This document shows positions 10,894 to 21,033 of a DNA stretch of 42,432 bases, piece after piece (positions within the stretch are counted from its first letter, which is position 1; each line of letters opens with the position of its first letter). Position numbers and translations under genes: made by a program. The stretch comes from Actinomycetales bacterium (GTDB lineage: Bacteria; Actinomycetota; Actinomycetes; Actinomycetales; Dermatophilaceae). The stretch lies in assembly GCA_012515595.1 (NCBI GenBank), contig JAAYYA010000050.1, positions 1 to 42,432 of the forward strand. Reading direction: 5' to 3'. The notes beneath the pieces are model-generated. The model ran no database searches, was not told the origin of the DNA, and saw only the letters and a program-made list of their open reading frames with translations.

Positions 10894-11301
10894 CTAACGG
10901 CGCAGCAGGTCCGACTTGCCGAAGAGTTCGGCGGTGGCCCGGGCGGTGGGTTCGCCCGCGTCCGGGTCGGCCCCGTGCTCCAGCAGGGCCGCGACGACGT
11001 CGGGATCCCCCTTGAAGACCGCCCCCGCCAGGGGCGACTGGCCGCGGTCGTTGAGCCGGTCGACGTCCGCGCCGCGGCGACCCAGCTCACGCACGAGGTC
11101 GGCGTGGCCGTGGTAGGCCGCGAGCATCACCAGGGTGTTGCCGGACGGGTCGGTGAGGTCGACCGGCGCCCCCGCATCCAGGTAGGCGGCCAGCTGCTCC
11201 GTGCGGCCCTGCCGTGCCATGTCGAACAGCTGGTGGGCGAGGTCGACGGCGGCCTGGTCGTCCGTCGTGGCCTCCGGGGTCGGCTGGTCCTGCTCGGTCA
11301 T
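10894..11301 (-). CDS. Ankyrin-repeat protein
   Basis: Three ANK-like units (LTDPSGNTLVMLAAYHGHADLVRELGRRGADVDRLNDRGQSPLAGAVFKGDPDVVAALLEHGADPD). Confidence 0.88.
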   Translation of the reverse strand: MTEQDQPTPEATTDDQAAVDLAHQLFDMARQGRTEQLAAYLDAGAPVDLTDPSGNTLVMLAAYHGHADLVRELGRRGADVDRLNDRGQSPLAGAVFKGDPDVVAALLEHGADPDAGEPTARATAELFGKSDLLRR

Positions 11302-12596
11302 CGTCCCGTCCTCTCCGAGGGGCTGTCGTCCCCCAGCGTAGGGGTCGCCACCGGCCGGACGCCGAAGTCGCCGCGGGCCACCGTGACCCGCAGCAGCTCG
11401 TCGGGCTCCACCTCCTCGATGTCACGGACGATCGCCCCGTCGCTGTGCCGCACCACGGCATAGCCCCGCTCCAGGGTGTGCTGCGGCGACACGGCGCGCA
11501 GGTGGCGGGCCAGCCCGGCGACCCGGTCGGACTCCCGGGAGACCTGGGTGGTCACCCGGTGCCGCCCGCGCTCGGCCGTCGTGTCGATGTCCTTCCTGTA
11601 TGCCGTGATGATGGCCTGCCGGTCGGCCATCACCGGGCGGCTCATGGTCGCCTCCAGCCGACGGCGCTGCTCGGTGACTCGCCGCTGGAGCGCCTGGCGG
11701 CCGCGGGCGCGCGTCGCGGCGAGCCCGCGCAGCTCCTCCTGCTGGTCGGGGACGATCTGGCTGGCCGCGTGGGTCGGCGTCGAGGCGCGGTAGTCGGCGA
11801 CGTAGTCCAGCAGCGGGGTGTCGGTCTCGTGGCCGATGGCGCTGACCACGGGGGTGCGAGCCTGCGCCACCGCCCGCACCAGGGCCTCATTGCTGAACGG
11901 CAGGAGGTCCTCGAAGGACCCGCCGCCGCGGGCGATCACGATGACCTCGACCTCCGGTATGCCGTCCAGCTCGGTGAGCGCAGCGGTCACCCCCGCGACG
12001 GTCGAGGGACCCTGGACCGCCACCTGCCGGATCTCGAACCGGGCGGCCGGCCAGCGGCGCCGGACGTTCATGACGACATCGCGCTCGGCCGCGGTGTTGC
12101 GCCCGCACACCAGGCCGATGCGGCGCGGCAGGAAGGGCAGGGTCTGCTTGCGGCCCGGCTCGAACAGCCCCTCAGAGCGGAGCAGCTGCTTGAGGTGCTC
12201 CAGCCGCGCGAGCAGCTCGCCGACCCCGACGTGGCGGATTTGCCGGGCCTCCAGCTGCAGCGTGCCCCGCTTGGTCCAGAAGGCCGGCTTGGCGTGGATC
12301 ACGACCCGCGCGCCGGCGTCCGGCGGTGCCGCGAGGGCGTCCAGCGCCGGCACCGGGATCGACACCGAGAGCGACATGTCGACGTCCGGGTCGCGCAGCG
12401 TGAGGTAGGCGTAGGACATGCCGGCCCGCCGGTTGAGCTGGACGATCTGGCCCTCGACCCACAGCGGCGACATCTTGTCGACGTAGTCGGAGATCTTCAT
12501 CGACAGCACCCGCACGGGCCAGGGCGACTCCGCGGTGGTCTCCCGGGCCGTCGCGGGCACCGAGCGCGGGGCGGAGGGCTGGCTCACGGTGGACAC
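11298..12596 (-). CDS. xseA: Exodeoxyribonuclease VII large subunit
   Basis: WVEGQIVQLNRRAGMSYAYLTLRD OB fold; GLVCGRNTAAERDV; GGGSFEDLLPFSNEALVRAVA; likely GTG start at 12596. Confidence 0.93.
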   Translation of the reverse strand: MSTVSQPSAPRSVPATARETTAESPWPVRVLSMKISDYVDKMSPLWVEGQIVQLNRRAGMSYAYLTLRDPDVDMSLSVSIPVPALDALAAPPDAGARVVIHAKPAFWTKRGTLQLEARQIRHVGVGELLARLEHLKQLLRSEGLFEPGRKQTLPFLPRRIGLVCGRNTAAERDVVMNVRRRWPAARFEIRQVAVQGPSTVAGVTAALTELDGIPEVEVIVIARGGGSFEDLLPFSNEALVRAVAQARTPVVSAIGHETDTPLLDYVADYRASTPTHAASQIVPDQQEELRGLAATRARGRQALQRRVTEQRRRLEATMSRPVMADRQAIITAYRKDIDTTAERGRHRVTTQVSRESDRVAGLARHLRAVSPQHTLERGYAVVRHSDGAIVRDIEEVEPDELLRVTVARGDFGVRPVATPTLGDDSPSERTGR

Positions 12597-12681
12597 GATA
12601 GGCGGAGGTCCGGACAGGGCGGGGGATCCTGGCCCGGAGGCCGTATGCCGATCGGTCACCTGGGCAGCCGGACCCGTGGGT

Positions 12682-13683
12682 TCACCAGCGGTTGCGGGCC
12701 TCCTCGGCCCAGCCCTCCAACCCGTCCAGCGCGACCCGGGTCCCGTCGTCGGTGAGCGCCCAGCCGGAGAACCTCCCGAAGCACTGGTGCGTCTCACCGG
12801 CGATGACGAGCAGGTCGGTCACGGCCACCCGCTCGTGGAAGGGGGTGAACACGACGTCGACCCGCGCGCCCTGGATCCGCCACGGGGCGAGCCAGTCGGA
12901 CGGATCGTAGTGCCAGGCCACCTCCTCGTGGATCTTGTGCAGGCGGCCGTCGACGAACAGCCCGTTCTCCGTCTGGCCGGTGCCGGCCGTCCACCTCCCG
13001 CCGAGCTGGATCGCCAGGTCGCCGCCGGGCCGCGACCCCGCGGCCCAGTTCCACGCCATCGAGTAGGGCCACCTGCCGCGGCCGTGGTCCAGGACCGCGA
13101 AGGACTCCGCGGAGCTGATGGGGTGCTCGACGCCGTCCACGACCAGGACGCCGTCGACCGGGCGGCCGAGGTCCTTCAGCGTGTACTGGAAGCGCGTGCC
13201 GCTCCACGGGACGAGGACCCCGAGCGCCTCGTGGCCGTGGTGCCCGATGGCCAGCCGGACCTCCACGGGACCGGCGGACGCGGTGACGTGCACGTCATAC
13301 GACCCGTCGATGGTGACCGACAGGTCCTTGCCCCGGGCGCGGACCGGACCCCCACCGCTGCGGCGGGGCAGCACGGTGCCACGGGCCAGCGGCACCACGG
13401 CCTCGGGGGTCCACTCGCGCCCGGTGGCCCGGTCCAGGACGTAGAGGCTGTGCACCCCCGCGTAGTCCAGCGAGGAGACCACGACGCCGATGATGTGGGT
13501 CGGGGTCACCACGCCCCAGTACTCCCACCGCTTGGTCCGTCCCCAGCCGCGGAGGGAGTCCGTATGCAGAGGCGTGCGTGACCAGCCCACCGCCCGTGGG
13601 TTGAGCCGCCCGTTGGGCAGGGCGATGTCCACGGGGTCGGTGATCTCGCGGGCCGCGGGCGGGCGGCCCGCGTCCGGTGTCAC
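12682..13683 (-). CDS. DUF2804 family protein
   Basis: Family resemblance: WGVVTPTHIIGVVVSSLDYAG..., WAAGSRPGGDLAIQLGGRWT. Confidence 0.75.
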   Translation of the reverse strand: MTPDAGRPPAAREITDPVDIALPNGRLNPRAVGWSRTPLHTDSLRGWGRTKRWEYWGVVTPTHIIGVVVSSLDYAGVHSLYVLDRATGREWTPEAVVPLARGTVLPRRSGGGPVRARGKDLSVTIDGSYDVHVTASAGPVEVRLAIGHHGHEALGVLVPWSGTRFQYTLKDLGRPVDGVLVVDGVEHPISSAESFAVLDHGRGRWPYSMAWNWAAGSRPGGDLAIQLGGRWTAGTGQTENGLFVDGRLHKIHEEVAWHYDPSDWLAPWRIQGARVDVVFTPFHERVAVTDLLVIAGETHQCFGRFSGWALTDDGTRVALDGLEGWAEEARNRW

Positions 13684-15413
13684 AGCGCGCTCAGCTCCCG
13701 CTCGAGGTCGTCCAGCCCCAGGGCCCCTAGGGACAGGGCCTTCATGTGCCAGGCCTTGAGGTCGAACTCCTCACCGCGGGCCTCGTACGCGGCCTTGGCA
13801 CCCTCGCGCCCGGCCAACCAGGCGCGCTCACCGAGCTTGTAGCTGATCGCCTGACCCGGCCACCCGAGGTAGCGGATGATCTCGGAGTCGATGAACTCCT
13901 GGGGCCGGCCGGAGTGGGCCGCGAAGAACTGGTTGGCCAGTTCGGGAGTCCAGGTCTCGCCCGGCGCGATGGGGGAGTCCGCCGGGATCGGCAGCTGCAG
14001 GTGCATGCCGAGGTCGATGACCACCCGGATGGCCCGCATGATCTGGCAGTCCAGGTAGCCCATCCGGGCCTCGGCGTCCAGGTAGCCGAGCTCGTCCATC
14101 AGCCGCTCGGCATACAGCGCCCACCCCTCGGTGGCACCGCTGGAGGAGCCGAGCGAGGTCTGGTAGATCGACAGCTGCGGCGCCACGTGGACCCACTGCG
14201 CCAGCTGCAGGTGATGGCCGGGCACGCCCTCGTGGTACCAGGTGCTGACCAGGTCGTACATCGGGAAGCTGGTGCGCCCCATGGTCGGCAGCCAGGTGCG
14301 ACCCGGGCGGGAGAAGTCGATGGAGGGCCGGCTGTAGTAGGGGGCGGCGGCGCTCCCGGCCGGGGCGATCATCGCCTCCACGTGCTTGATCGGCTCGGCG
14401 ATGTCGAAGTGCGTGCCGTCGAGGTCCGCGATGGCCCGGTCCATCATCTGCTGCAGGGTCTGCCGGACCTCCTCGACGCCGTGGATGATCTCCCCGTGCT
14501 CGTCGAGGTGCCGCATGGCCTCGACCGGCGTCGACCCCGGCAGGATCTGCTCGGCCAGCGCGACCATCTGGGCGTGGATCTGCTGGTACTCGGCCCACCC
14601 CCACGCGTAGGCCTCCTCGAGGTCGAGGTCCGCGCCCATCCACCGTCGGGCGTTGAGCCGGTAGCGTTCCGCCCCCACCGCGTCCGGGGTGTCCTGGGTC
14701 GCCGGCAGGTAGGTGTCCTGCAGGTAGTCGCGGAGCTCCACGGTGCCGGCGGCGGCCGTCTCCGCGGCGGCGACCAGCTCTCCCTGCCGCGACGCGGGCC
14801 CGGCCGCCACGAACTCCTGCCACCACCCGGTGTCGTTCCACTCGGTGAGCTGGCCGATCAGGGTGCGCACCTGCAGCGGCGCGGCGAACAGGCCTCGCCG
14901 CGAGCCCTCGTCCAGGGTCAGGGTCCAGGACCGGTAGGCCTCCGGGACCCGGGCCATCCGCCGGGCCACCGCGCCCCAGTCCTCCTCGGTCGAGGAGGGC
15001 ATCATCGAGAAGAGCTGCCGGACGGCCTGGGGCGGCCCGAAGATGTTGCGGACCTCGCGCAGGTGCTCTCCCGCGGCGTGGGCCTCGAGCTGGACACCCA
15101 GCCGGTCACGCAGCAGGGTGGCGCACCGGCGCTCCAGGTCGTCCCACCCCTCCGGCCCGGCTTCCCGTTCCAGCGCGTCGAGCTCGGCCAGCACGGCCGA
15201 GGCCAGGTCCGCCTTGGCCTGGTAACCCTCGGGGGACAGGTCCGGCACCCGGTCGTCCCGCGGGTTCAGGCCCAGGCCGGTGGCGACCGACGGGTCGAGC
15301 TCGGCGAGGTCGTGCACGAAGCGGTCGGCCAGCTGGCGAGGGGTGGATGGACGGTCGGGTGCGTGATTCGGCATACCGACATCCTCACCCATGAGGGGCG
15401 CCCGACGGGTCAC
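13680..15413 (-). CDS. DUF885 family protein (putative metallopeptidase-like)
   Basis: STWYHEGVPGHHLQLAQ HExxxxHH-type motif, EGWALYAERLMDELGYL. Confidence 0.88.
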   Translation of the reverse strand: MTRRAPLMGEDVGMPNHAPDRPSTPRQLADRFVHDLAELDPSVATGLGLNPRDDRVPDLSPEGYQAKADLASAVLAELDALEREAGPEGWDDLERRCATLLRDRLGVQLEAHAAGEHLREVRNIFGPPQAVRQLFSMMPSSTEEDWGAVARRMARVPEAYRSWTLTLDEGSRRGLFAAPLQVRTLIGQLTEWNDTGWWQEFVAAGPASRQGELVAAAETAAAGTVELRDYLQDTYLPATQDTPDAVGAERYRLNARRWMGADLDLEEAYAWGWAEYQQIHAQMVALAEQILPGSTPVEAMRHLDEHGEIIHGVEEVRQTLQQMMDRAIADLDGTHFDIAEPIKHVEAMIAPAGSAAAPYYSRPSIDFSRPGRTWLPTMGRTSFPMYDLVSTWYHEGVPGHHLQLAQWVHVAPQLSIYQTSLGSSSGATEGWALYAERLMDELGYLDAEARMGYLDCQIMRAIRVVIDLGMHLQLPIPADSPIAPGETWTPELANQFFAAHSGRPQEFIDSEIIRYLGWPGQAISYKLGERAWLAGREGAKAAYEARGEEFDLKAWHMKALSLGALGLDDLERELSAL

Positions 15414-15545
15414 GGTCCTGGGTGACTAGTTCCGGACATGACGTGATCCCGTCAGTGTGAGGGAGGTCGCATCGTGGCACGTCCATGTCAAAGTCTGAAC
15501 GACCACCCCGTGTGCCATCCCCTGTGATCCGAAGGAAGCATCCCA

Positions 15546-18248
15546 GTGCGAAGAATCACCCAGCTCACCTCACGCCGGTCCCGCGGCGCCGCGGCCCTGG
15601 CCCTGGCGTTCGCGGTCTCGGCCCCCCTGCTGAGCCTGCCCGCGAGCCAGGCCGACGAGGTCACCTCCGACGAGGTCACCACCGACGGCGCCGACAAGCT
15701 CGGCGACCACGACCGGCAGCTGCTCAAGGACTATGCCGCCAAGGCGCGCGGCCGCTCCGGCGGCTTCGACGCGTCGGGCGAGTTCGTGCCCTACCCCAAC
15801 CACGCCACCCTGATCCTCGCGGTCCGCCCCGAGACCACCCTGGACACGGCTGCGGCGATCGAGGGCCTGGGTGCCCAGATCATCACGACCGAGGAGCGGG
15901 TCGGCCTGGTCACCGCCAACGTGCCGTTCACCGCGGTGGACGCCGTGGTCGCCCTCGGCGATGTCCAGCGCGTCGACGTCGACGAGCTCAACGAGCTGAC
16001 CGACGTCACGCCCGACGGGGCAGCGACCCCGGGCGGCAAAGGCAAGCCGGGTCCGGACAAGCCTGGCCACGGCCAGGAACTGCCGGAAGGGCCCTCGGCC
16101 TCCACCCCGGACGCCAACCCCTACATGCCGACCGAGGACCTCGGCTCGGCCTCGTTCAAGGCGAAGAACAGCACCTTCGACGGTCGGGGCATCACCATCG
16201 GCATCATGGACACCGGCATCGACCCGACCCACCCCGCCCTGGCCACCACGACCACCGGCGAGGACAAGCTGGTGGACACCGTCGTCGGCTCCAACCCCAT
16301 GACGATCATCGACATCCTCACCGACCGCACCTGGTCGCTGTTCACCTCGCTCAACCAGGTCAGCACGCCGGAGGCGACCTACAAGGGCGAGACCTGGACG
16401 ATGCCCGAGGGCGGTGGCGAGGGCATGTACTTCAAGACCCGCCTCTACAGCTCCTTCGGTGCGGTCGACCCGACGCTGACCGGCTACCAGGGCATCGCGA
16501 TGCGCGCCTCGGACCAGGCGATCTGGATCGACGCGGACGGCGACCACGTGTTCAGCGACGACGAGCTGATGCGGCCGTTCGCCGAGGACCGCCAGATCGG
16601 CTACATCGGCACCGACAACCCCGACACGGAGATCAACGAGCGCGAGCCGTTCACCGTGGAGTGGAAGCAGCTGAGCACCAGCATCATCGGCGTCAACATC
16701 AACACCCTCGACGTCGCCCACGGCACCCACGTCGCGGGCATCACTGCCGCCAACGGGATGCTCGGCGGGACGATGGACGGACAGGCCCCCGGCGCCAAGC
16801 TGGTCTCGATGCGCGCCTGCACCTCCAAGGGCTGCTCCAACCACGCCATCACGACGGGTATGACGTCACTCGCCCTGGACTACGACGTGGACGTCATCAA
16901 CATGTCGATCGGCTCCTCACCGGCCCTCAATGACGGCCAGAGCGCGATGGCGCTGCTGTATGACCGGATCATCGAGGAGTCCGGCGTCCAGATCTTCAAC
17001 TCCGCCGGCAACTCCGGCGCCGGCAACAACACGATCGGCGACCCCTCGACCGCGTCCAACGTGGTCAGCGTCGGCGCGAGCGTCACCAAGGACACCTGGT
17101 GGGCCAACTACGGCTCGGCCGTGACCCCGCGGGAGGACATCATGCCCTTCTCCTCGCGCGGTCCGCGTGAGGACGGCGGGCTCAAGCCCGACCTCGTCGC
17201 GCCCGGGTCGGCGATCTCCACCGTGCCGTCCTGGCTGGACTGGAGCGCCGTGGGCGACACCGGCTACACGCTCCCGGTGGGTTACTCCATGCTCAACGGC
17301 ACCTCGATGTCCTCGCCGCAGGCCGCCGGCGCCGCGGCGCTGCTCCTGTCCGCCGCCCAGCAGCGCGGCGTCAGCGCCACCCCCGAGGAGCTGCGGACCG
17401 CGCTGTTCTCGACGACCGACTGGATCGCCGAGGGCGACGCGGTCGACCAGGGACGCGGCAAGATCGACGTGCCCGAGGCCTGGAAGACGCTGTCCAAGGG
17501 AGTCTCCGACACCGCGCGCATCGACGTCTCGGCGCCCGTGTGCACCGTGCTCTCCGGTGACCTGGTCTCACCCCACACCGGCGTCGGTCTCTACAACAAC
17601 TGCGCCCCTGCCGCGGGCGGCCAGGCCGTCGGCGAGGTGCGCACCTACGAGCTCACCCTGACCCGGACCACCGGCGAGGCCAAGTCCCACCCCTACCAGG
17701 TGCGGATCCAGGGCAACGACGGCACCTTCCGGGCCACCAAGATGGTCAAGCTGGCCAAGGACGTGCCGACCACGATCGAGGTGACCGCCGCGCCGTCGTC
17801 GGCCGGCATGCACAGCGCCCTGCTCACCATCGACGACGCCCGCACCCGTGGTGTCGAGGGATCGGTCATGCTCGCCGTCGAGGCCGCCGACGAGCTGGCG
17901 TTCGACAGCACCTGGTCGGCCTCCGGGACGGTTGAGCGCAACGACACGGTGACCTACTCCATCGCCGTGCCCGAGGGCACCGACGAGCTCACCGTGAACC
18001 TCTCCGGGCTGGCCGAGGGCAGCCAGACCCGCTGGTGGGCTTTCGAGCCGACCGGCGTGGAGGGCGAGCGCGGGAGCGCCGGCACCAGCTTCTGCTACGC
18101 CAACTACCTGGACGGCAACGGCTGCGACCCGTTCACCCGCACCTATGAGAACCCGGAGCCGGGCGTCTGGGAGCTGGTCGTGGAGGCGCGCCGCACCTCC
18201 CCGCTGCTGGACAACCCCTTCACCGTGGAGGCCACCGTCACGCAGTGA
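15546..18248 (+). CDS. Secreted S8 family serine peptidase (subtilase) with large insertion between catalytic D and H
   Basis: Signal peptide; DTGID, HGTHVAG, GTSMSSPQAAG triad motifs; C-terminal beta-rich region. Confidence 0.92.
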   Translation: MRRITQLTSRRSRGAAALALAFAVSAPLLSLPASQADEVTSDEVTTDGADKLGDHDRQLLKDYAAKARGRSGGFDASGEFVPYPNHATLILAVRPETTLDTAAAIEGLGAQIITTEERVGLVTANVPFTAVDAVVALGDVQRVDVDELNELTDVTPDGAATPGGKGKPGPDKPGHGQELPEGPSASTPDANPYMPTEDLGSASFKAKNSTFDGRGITIGIMDTGIDPTHPALATTTTGEDKLVDTVVGSNPMTIIDILTDRTWSLFTSLNQVSTPEATYKGETWTMPEGGGEGMYFKTRLYSSFGAVDPTLTGYQGIAMRASDQAIWIDADGDHVFSDDELMRPFAEDRQIGYIGTDNPDTEINEREPFTVEWKQLSTSIIGVNINTLDVAHGTHVAGITAANGMLGGTMDGQAPGAKLVSMRACTSKGCSNHAITTGMTSLALDYDVDVINMSIGSSPALNDGQSAMALLYDRIIEESGVQIFNSAGNSGAGNNTIGDPSTASNVVSVGASVTKDTWWANYGSAVTPREDIMPFSSRGPREDGGLKPDLVAPGSAISTVPSWLDWSAVGDTGYTLPVGYSMLNGTSMSSPQAAGAAALLLSAAQQRGVSATPEELRTALFSTTDWIAEGDAVDQGRGKIDVPEAWKTLSKGVSDTARIDVSAPVCTVLSGDLVSPHTGVGLYNNCAPAAGGQAVGEVRTYELTLTRTTGEAKSHPYQVRIQGNDGTFRATKMVKLAKDVPTTIEVTAAPSSAGMHSALLTIDDARTRGVEGSVMLAVEAADELAFDSTWSASGTVERNDTVTYSIAVPEGTDELTVNLSGLAEGSQTRWWAFEPTGVEGERGSAGTSFCYANYLDGNGCDPFTRTYENPEPGVWELVVEARRTSPLLDNPFTVEATVTQ

Positions 18249-18374
18249 CGTCACCATCCACCGGACGGCGGGCCGTTCTGGCGCTTCCTCTCTGCGGCGC
18301 CGGGGCGGCCCGCCGCGCGTAGAATCGCGCTTCGTGGAGGGCCTTAACCAGCACCGCGCCCGGGGAGCGCGCAC

Positions 18375-19328
18375 GTGAGCCACGGTGGACTCGGGCCGCT
18401 CGGACTGACGGGTGACGAGGAACGGCTCTACCGCGAGCTGCTTGATCGAGGAAGTGCTGACCTCGGGCCCGATGCCGAGCACGACCAGCAGCGAGCTGTC
18501 CTCGAATCGTTGGTGGAGCGGGGTCTCGTGGTGCGGGACGATCAGGGAGTGGCGCGGGTCGCGCCACCGGCCGGGGCCCTGGGCTCCCTGGCACTGCACC
18601 GGATGGACGAACTGCGCGATGCGCAGCGCCAGATCGAGCTGCTCGTCAAGCGCTACGAGTCCCAGGACGCGGGTGCGCGGTCCCCGCTGATCGAGGTCGT
18701 CCGCGGGGCGGAGACGATGGCCACGAGGTACGCCCTCGCCCTGCGGAGTGCGCGGGAGGAGGTGTGCAGCCTGGTCAAGGCTCCGGCCATCATCACCACA
18801 CCCGAGGGCAACGAGGGGCAGCGGCACGCGCTCGGCTCCGGCGTGCGTTTTCGCGTCGTCTACGACCGGGCTGCCCTGGAGACCGGGGCCGTGGACTTCC
18901 CGACCATGCTCAAGGAGCTCGCCAGCATGGGCGAGGAGATGCGCGTCGCCTTCGACGTCCCGTTCAAGGTGGCGGTCATCGACCGACAGACCGTGGTGCT
19001 GATCCACGCCGAGCCGAGCAACCCCTACTTCGTCCTGGTGCGCGAGCCCCTGCTGGCGGCGGTCTGCCAATGGGTCTTCGAGACCGTATGGGACTGGGGA
19101 CTCCCGGTCCCGGAGGCCCTGGCGGCCACGGCTACCGACGAGCTGTCGGCCGACGAGCGCGAACTGCTGGCGCTGCTGTTGGCCGGGCATACCGACGAGT
19201 CGGTGGCCAAGGCGCTCGACGTGAGCCCCCGCACCGTCCAGCGTCGCGTGCAGCGGCTGCTACGGCTGGCCGGGGCGCAGAGCCGCATCCAGCTCGGCTG
19301 GCACGCGGCGCGCCGGCAGTGGGTCTGA
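18375..19328 (+). CDS. Transcriptional regulator with TrmB-like N-terminus and LuxR-type C-terminal HTH
   Basis: LSADERELLALLLAGHTDESVAKALDVSPRTVQRRVQRLL. Confidence 0.82.
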   Translation: MSHGGLGPLGLTGDEERLYRELLDRGSADLGPDAEHDQQRAVLESLVERGLVVRDDQGVARVAPPAGALGSLALHRMDELRDAQRQIELLVKRYESQDAGARSPLIEVVRGAETMATRYALALRSAREEVCSLVKAPAIITTPEGNEGQRHALGSGVRFRVVYDRAALETGAVDFPTMLKELASMGEEMRVAFDVPFKVAVIDRQTVVLIHAEPSNPYFVLVREPLLAAVCQWVFETVWDWGLPVPEALAATATDELSADERELLALLLAGHTDESVAKALDVSPRTVQRRVQRLLRLAGAQSRIQLGWHAARRQWV

Positions 19329-19331
19329 CAG

Positions 19332-19355
19332 TGTGACTACTGTGACGAATGTGAC
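19332..19355. promoter_or_regulatory. Three TGTGAC direct repeats at exact 9-bp period
   Basis: TGTGACTAC TGTGACGAA TGTGAC at 19332, 19341, 19350. Confidence 0.45.
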
Positions 19356-19409
19356 TCGGCGCGGCGGGTCTGCGACGTTCTGCCAGTGCGTGCCGCCATG
19401 GTGGTGCCC

Positions 19410-19640
19410 ATGGCAAGCTCGCAGGTGACCGAGGAAGAACTGCGCCGCATCTGTCTGGACGCCGCCGCCCGGGGCGAGGGCGTCAGCCACATCATCAACG
19501 ACTACCTCTATCTCAACTTTCAGCACGAGCAGCACGAGGCCGACCGCGCCGCTCTGCATCGCAGCGAGGACCAGGCGGAGGAGTGGTGGATCGCCTCCGG
19601 TGCGCCACGTCCGCAGGGGCGTCATCGGGCGGCTGGCTGA
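19410..19640 (+). CDS. Small hypothetical protein (76 aa)
   Basis: ORF MASSQVTEEELRRICLDAAARGEGVSHIINDYLYLNF...; fills the gap before ispH; no recognised family. Confidence 0.45.
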   Translation: MASSQVTEEELRRICLDAAARGEGVSHIINDYLYLNFQHEQHEADRAALHRSEDQAEEWWIASGAPRPQGRHRAAG

Positions 19641-19670
19641 TCCTGGGGCCGTCTCGCCTACCATGGAGGC

Positions 19671-20690
19671 GTGACTGCCCTACCCACTGACCAGGTGTCC
19701 AAGCGCGTCCTGCTGGCCGCGCCCCGCGGCTACTGTGCCGGTGTCGACCGGGCCGTTGTGACGGTCGAGAAGGCCCTGGACCTCTACGGCCCGCCGATCT
19801 ATGTGCGCAAGCAGATCGTCCACAACAAGCACGTGGTGCGCACCCTCGAGAAGCGCGGCGCGATCTTCGTGGACCAGACCGACCAGGTGCCCGAGGGCGC
19901 CACGGTGATCTTCTCCGCGCACGGCGTCTCACCCGCCGTCCACCAGGAGGCCGCAGCCCTCCAGCTGAAGACGATCGACGCCACGTGCCCTCTGGTGACG
20001 AAGGTGCACCGGGAGGCCGTGCGCTTCGCCAAGGACGACTACGACATCCTGCTCATCGGGCACGAGGGGCACGAGGAGGTCGAGGGCACCGCGGGGGAGG
20101 CCCCGGACCACATCGTCCTCGTGCAGGGGCCGCACGAGGTCGACGACGTCGAGGTGCGTGACCCGGACAAGGTGGTCTGGTTGTCCCAGACGACGCTGTC
20201 GGTCGACGAGACGATGGAGACCGTCCGGCGCCTGCGGGAGCGGTTCCCCAAGCTGCAGGACCCGCCGAGCGACGACATCTGCTACGCGACGCAGAACCGC
20301 CAGGTCGCGGTGAAGCAGATGGCCGCCGAGTGCGACCTGATGATCGTGGTCGGTTCCCAGAACTCGTCCAACTCGGTGCGTCTGGTCGAGGTCGCTGTCG
20401 AGCACGGGGCGCGGGCCGGCCACCTGGTCGACTACGCCGACGAGATCGACGAGTCCTGGCTCGACGGCGTGCAGACCGTCGGTGTCACCAGCGGGGCGAG
20501 CGTCCCCGAGGTGCTGGTGCGGGACGTGCTGCAGTGGCTCGCCGACCGGGGCTATGAGGACGTCAAGCCGATCACGGCTGCCGAGGAGTCATTGCTCTTC
20601 GCCCTGCCCAACGAGATCCGCCGCGACCTCAAGGCGCGGGACGGCGTCGAGGCCGCCAAGATCCGCCACGACGCGGGCTCCCTCCACTGA
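19671..20690 (+). CDS. ispH: 4-hydroxy-3-methylbut-2-enyl diphosphate reductase
   Basis: [60 protein letters not shown]. Confidence 0.96.
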   Translation: MTALPTDQVSKRVLLAAPRGYCAGVDRAVVTVEKALDLYGPPIYVRKQIVHNKHVVRTLEKRGAIFVDQTDQVPEGATVIFSAHGVSPAVHQEAAALQLKTIDATCPLVTKVHREAVRFAKDDYDILLIGHEGHEEVEGTAGEAPDHIVLVQGPHEVDDVEVRDPDKVVWLSQTTLSVDETMETVRRLRERFPKLQDPPSDDICYATQNRQVAVKQMAAECDLMIVVGSQNSSNSVRLVEVAVEHGARAGHLVDYADEIDESWLDGVQTVGVTSGASVPEVLVRDVLQWLADRGYEDVKPITAAEESLLFALPNEIRRDLKARDGVEAAKIRHDAGSLH

Positions 20691-20751
20691 CAGAGAAGGT
20701 TTCGCTCGTCCCTTCCTGACGCGACGGGTTTCGCCCGCCTGTCGCGGGTTT

Positions 20752-20766
20752 GACGCAGCCTGCGTC
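20752..20766 (+). terminator. Short hairpin GACGCA-GCC-TGCGTC downstream of ispH (no U-tract)
   Basis: 6-bp perfect stem. Confidence 0.35.
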
Positions 20767-20972
20767 GCGCATGCAGTCGACGATCACGGTGGGGTCTCGG
20801 CCTTGCTCGTCGAGCTCTTTCGGGCGCCACGCAGGGCGCCGCCGGGTCACAAAAGGGTCACAACACCATCGCCCTGATGCACGTCCCACGGAGTGTTGGG
20901 ATAGTCATTTCGGAGGTGCACGCGCGCGCGATAAACGACTATCGCGTGGTTGTCCAGCCAGCCAGGACGCGT

Positions 20973-21001
20973 TTGACCTGCTTGGCGGACCTTTCTATGT
21001 T
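20973..21001 (+). promoter_or_regulatory. Sigma70-like promoter TTGACC-N17-TATGTT upstream of amino-acid ABC operon
   Basis: -35 20973-20978, -10 20996-21001. Confidence 0.55.
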
Positions 21002-21033
21002 CGATGAAACCCACATGGAGAAAAGGACTTCCA

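Noticed and set aside
20698-20750. GGTTTCGC-containing repeats after ispH as another 32-bp array
   Set aside because: Spacing is 29 and ~21 bp and similarity is weak; does not meet the pattern of the other loci.
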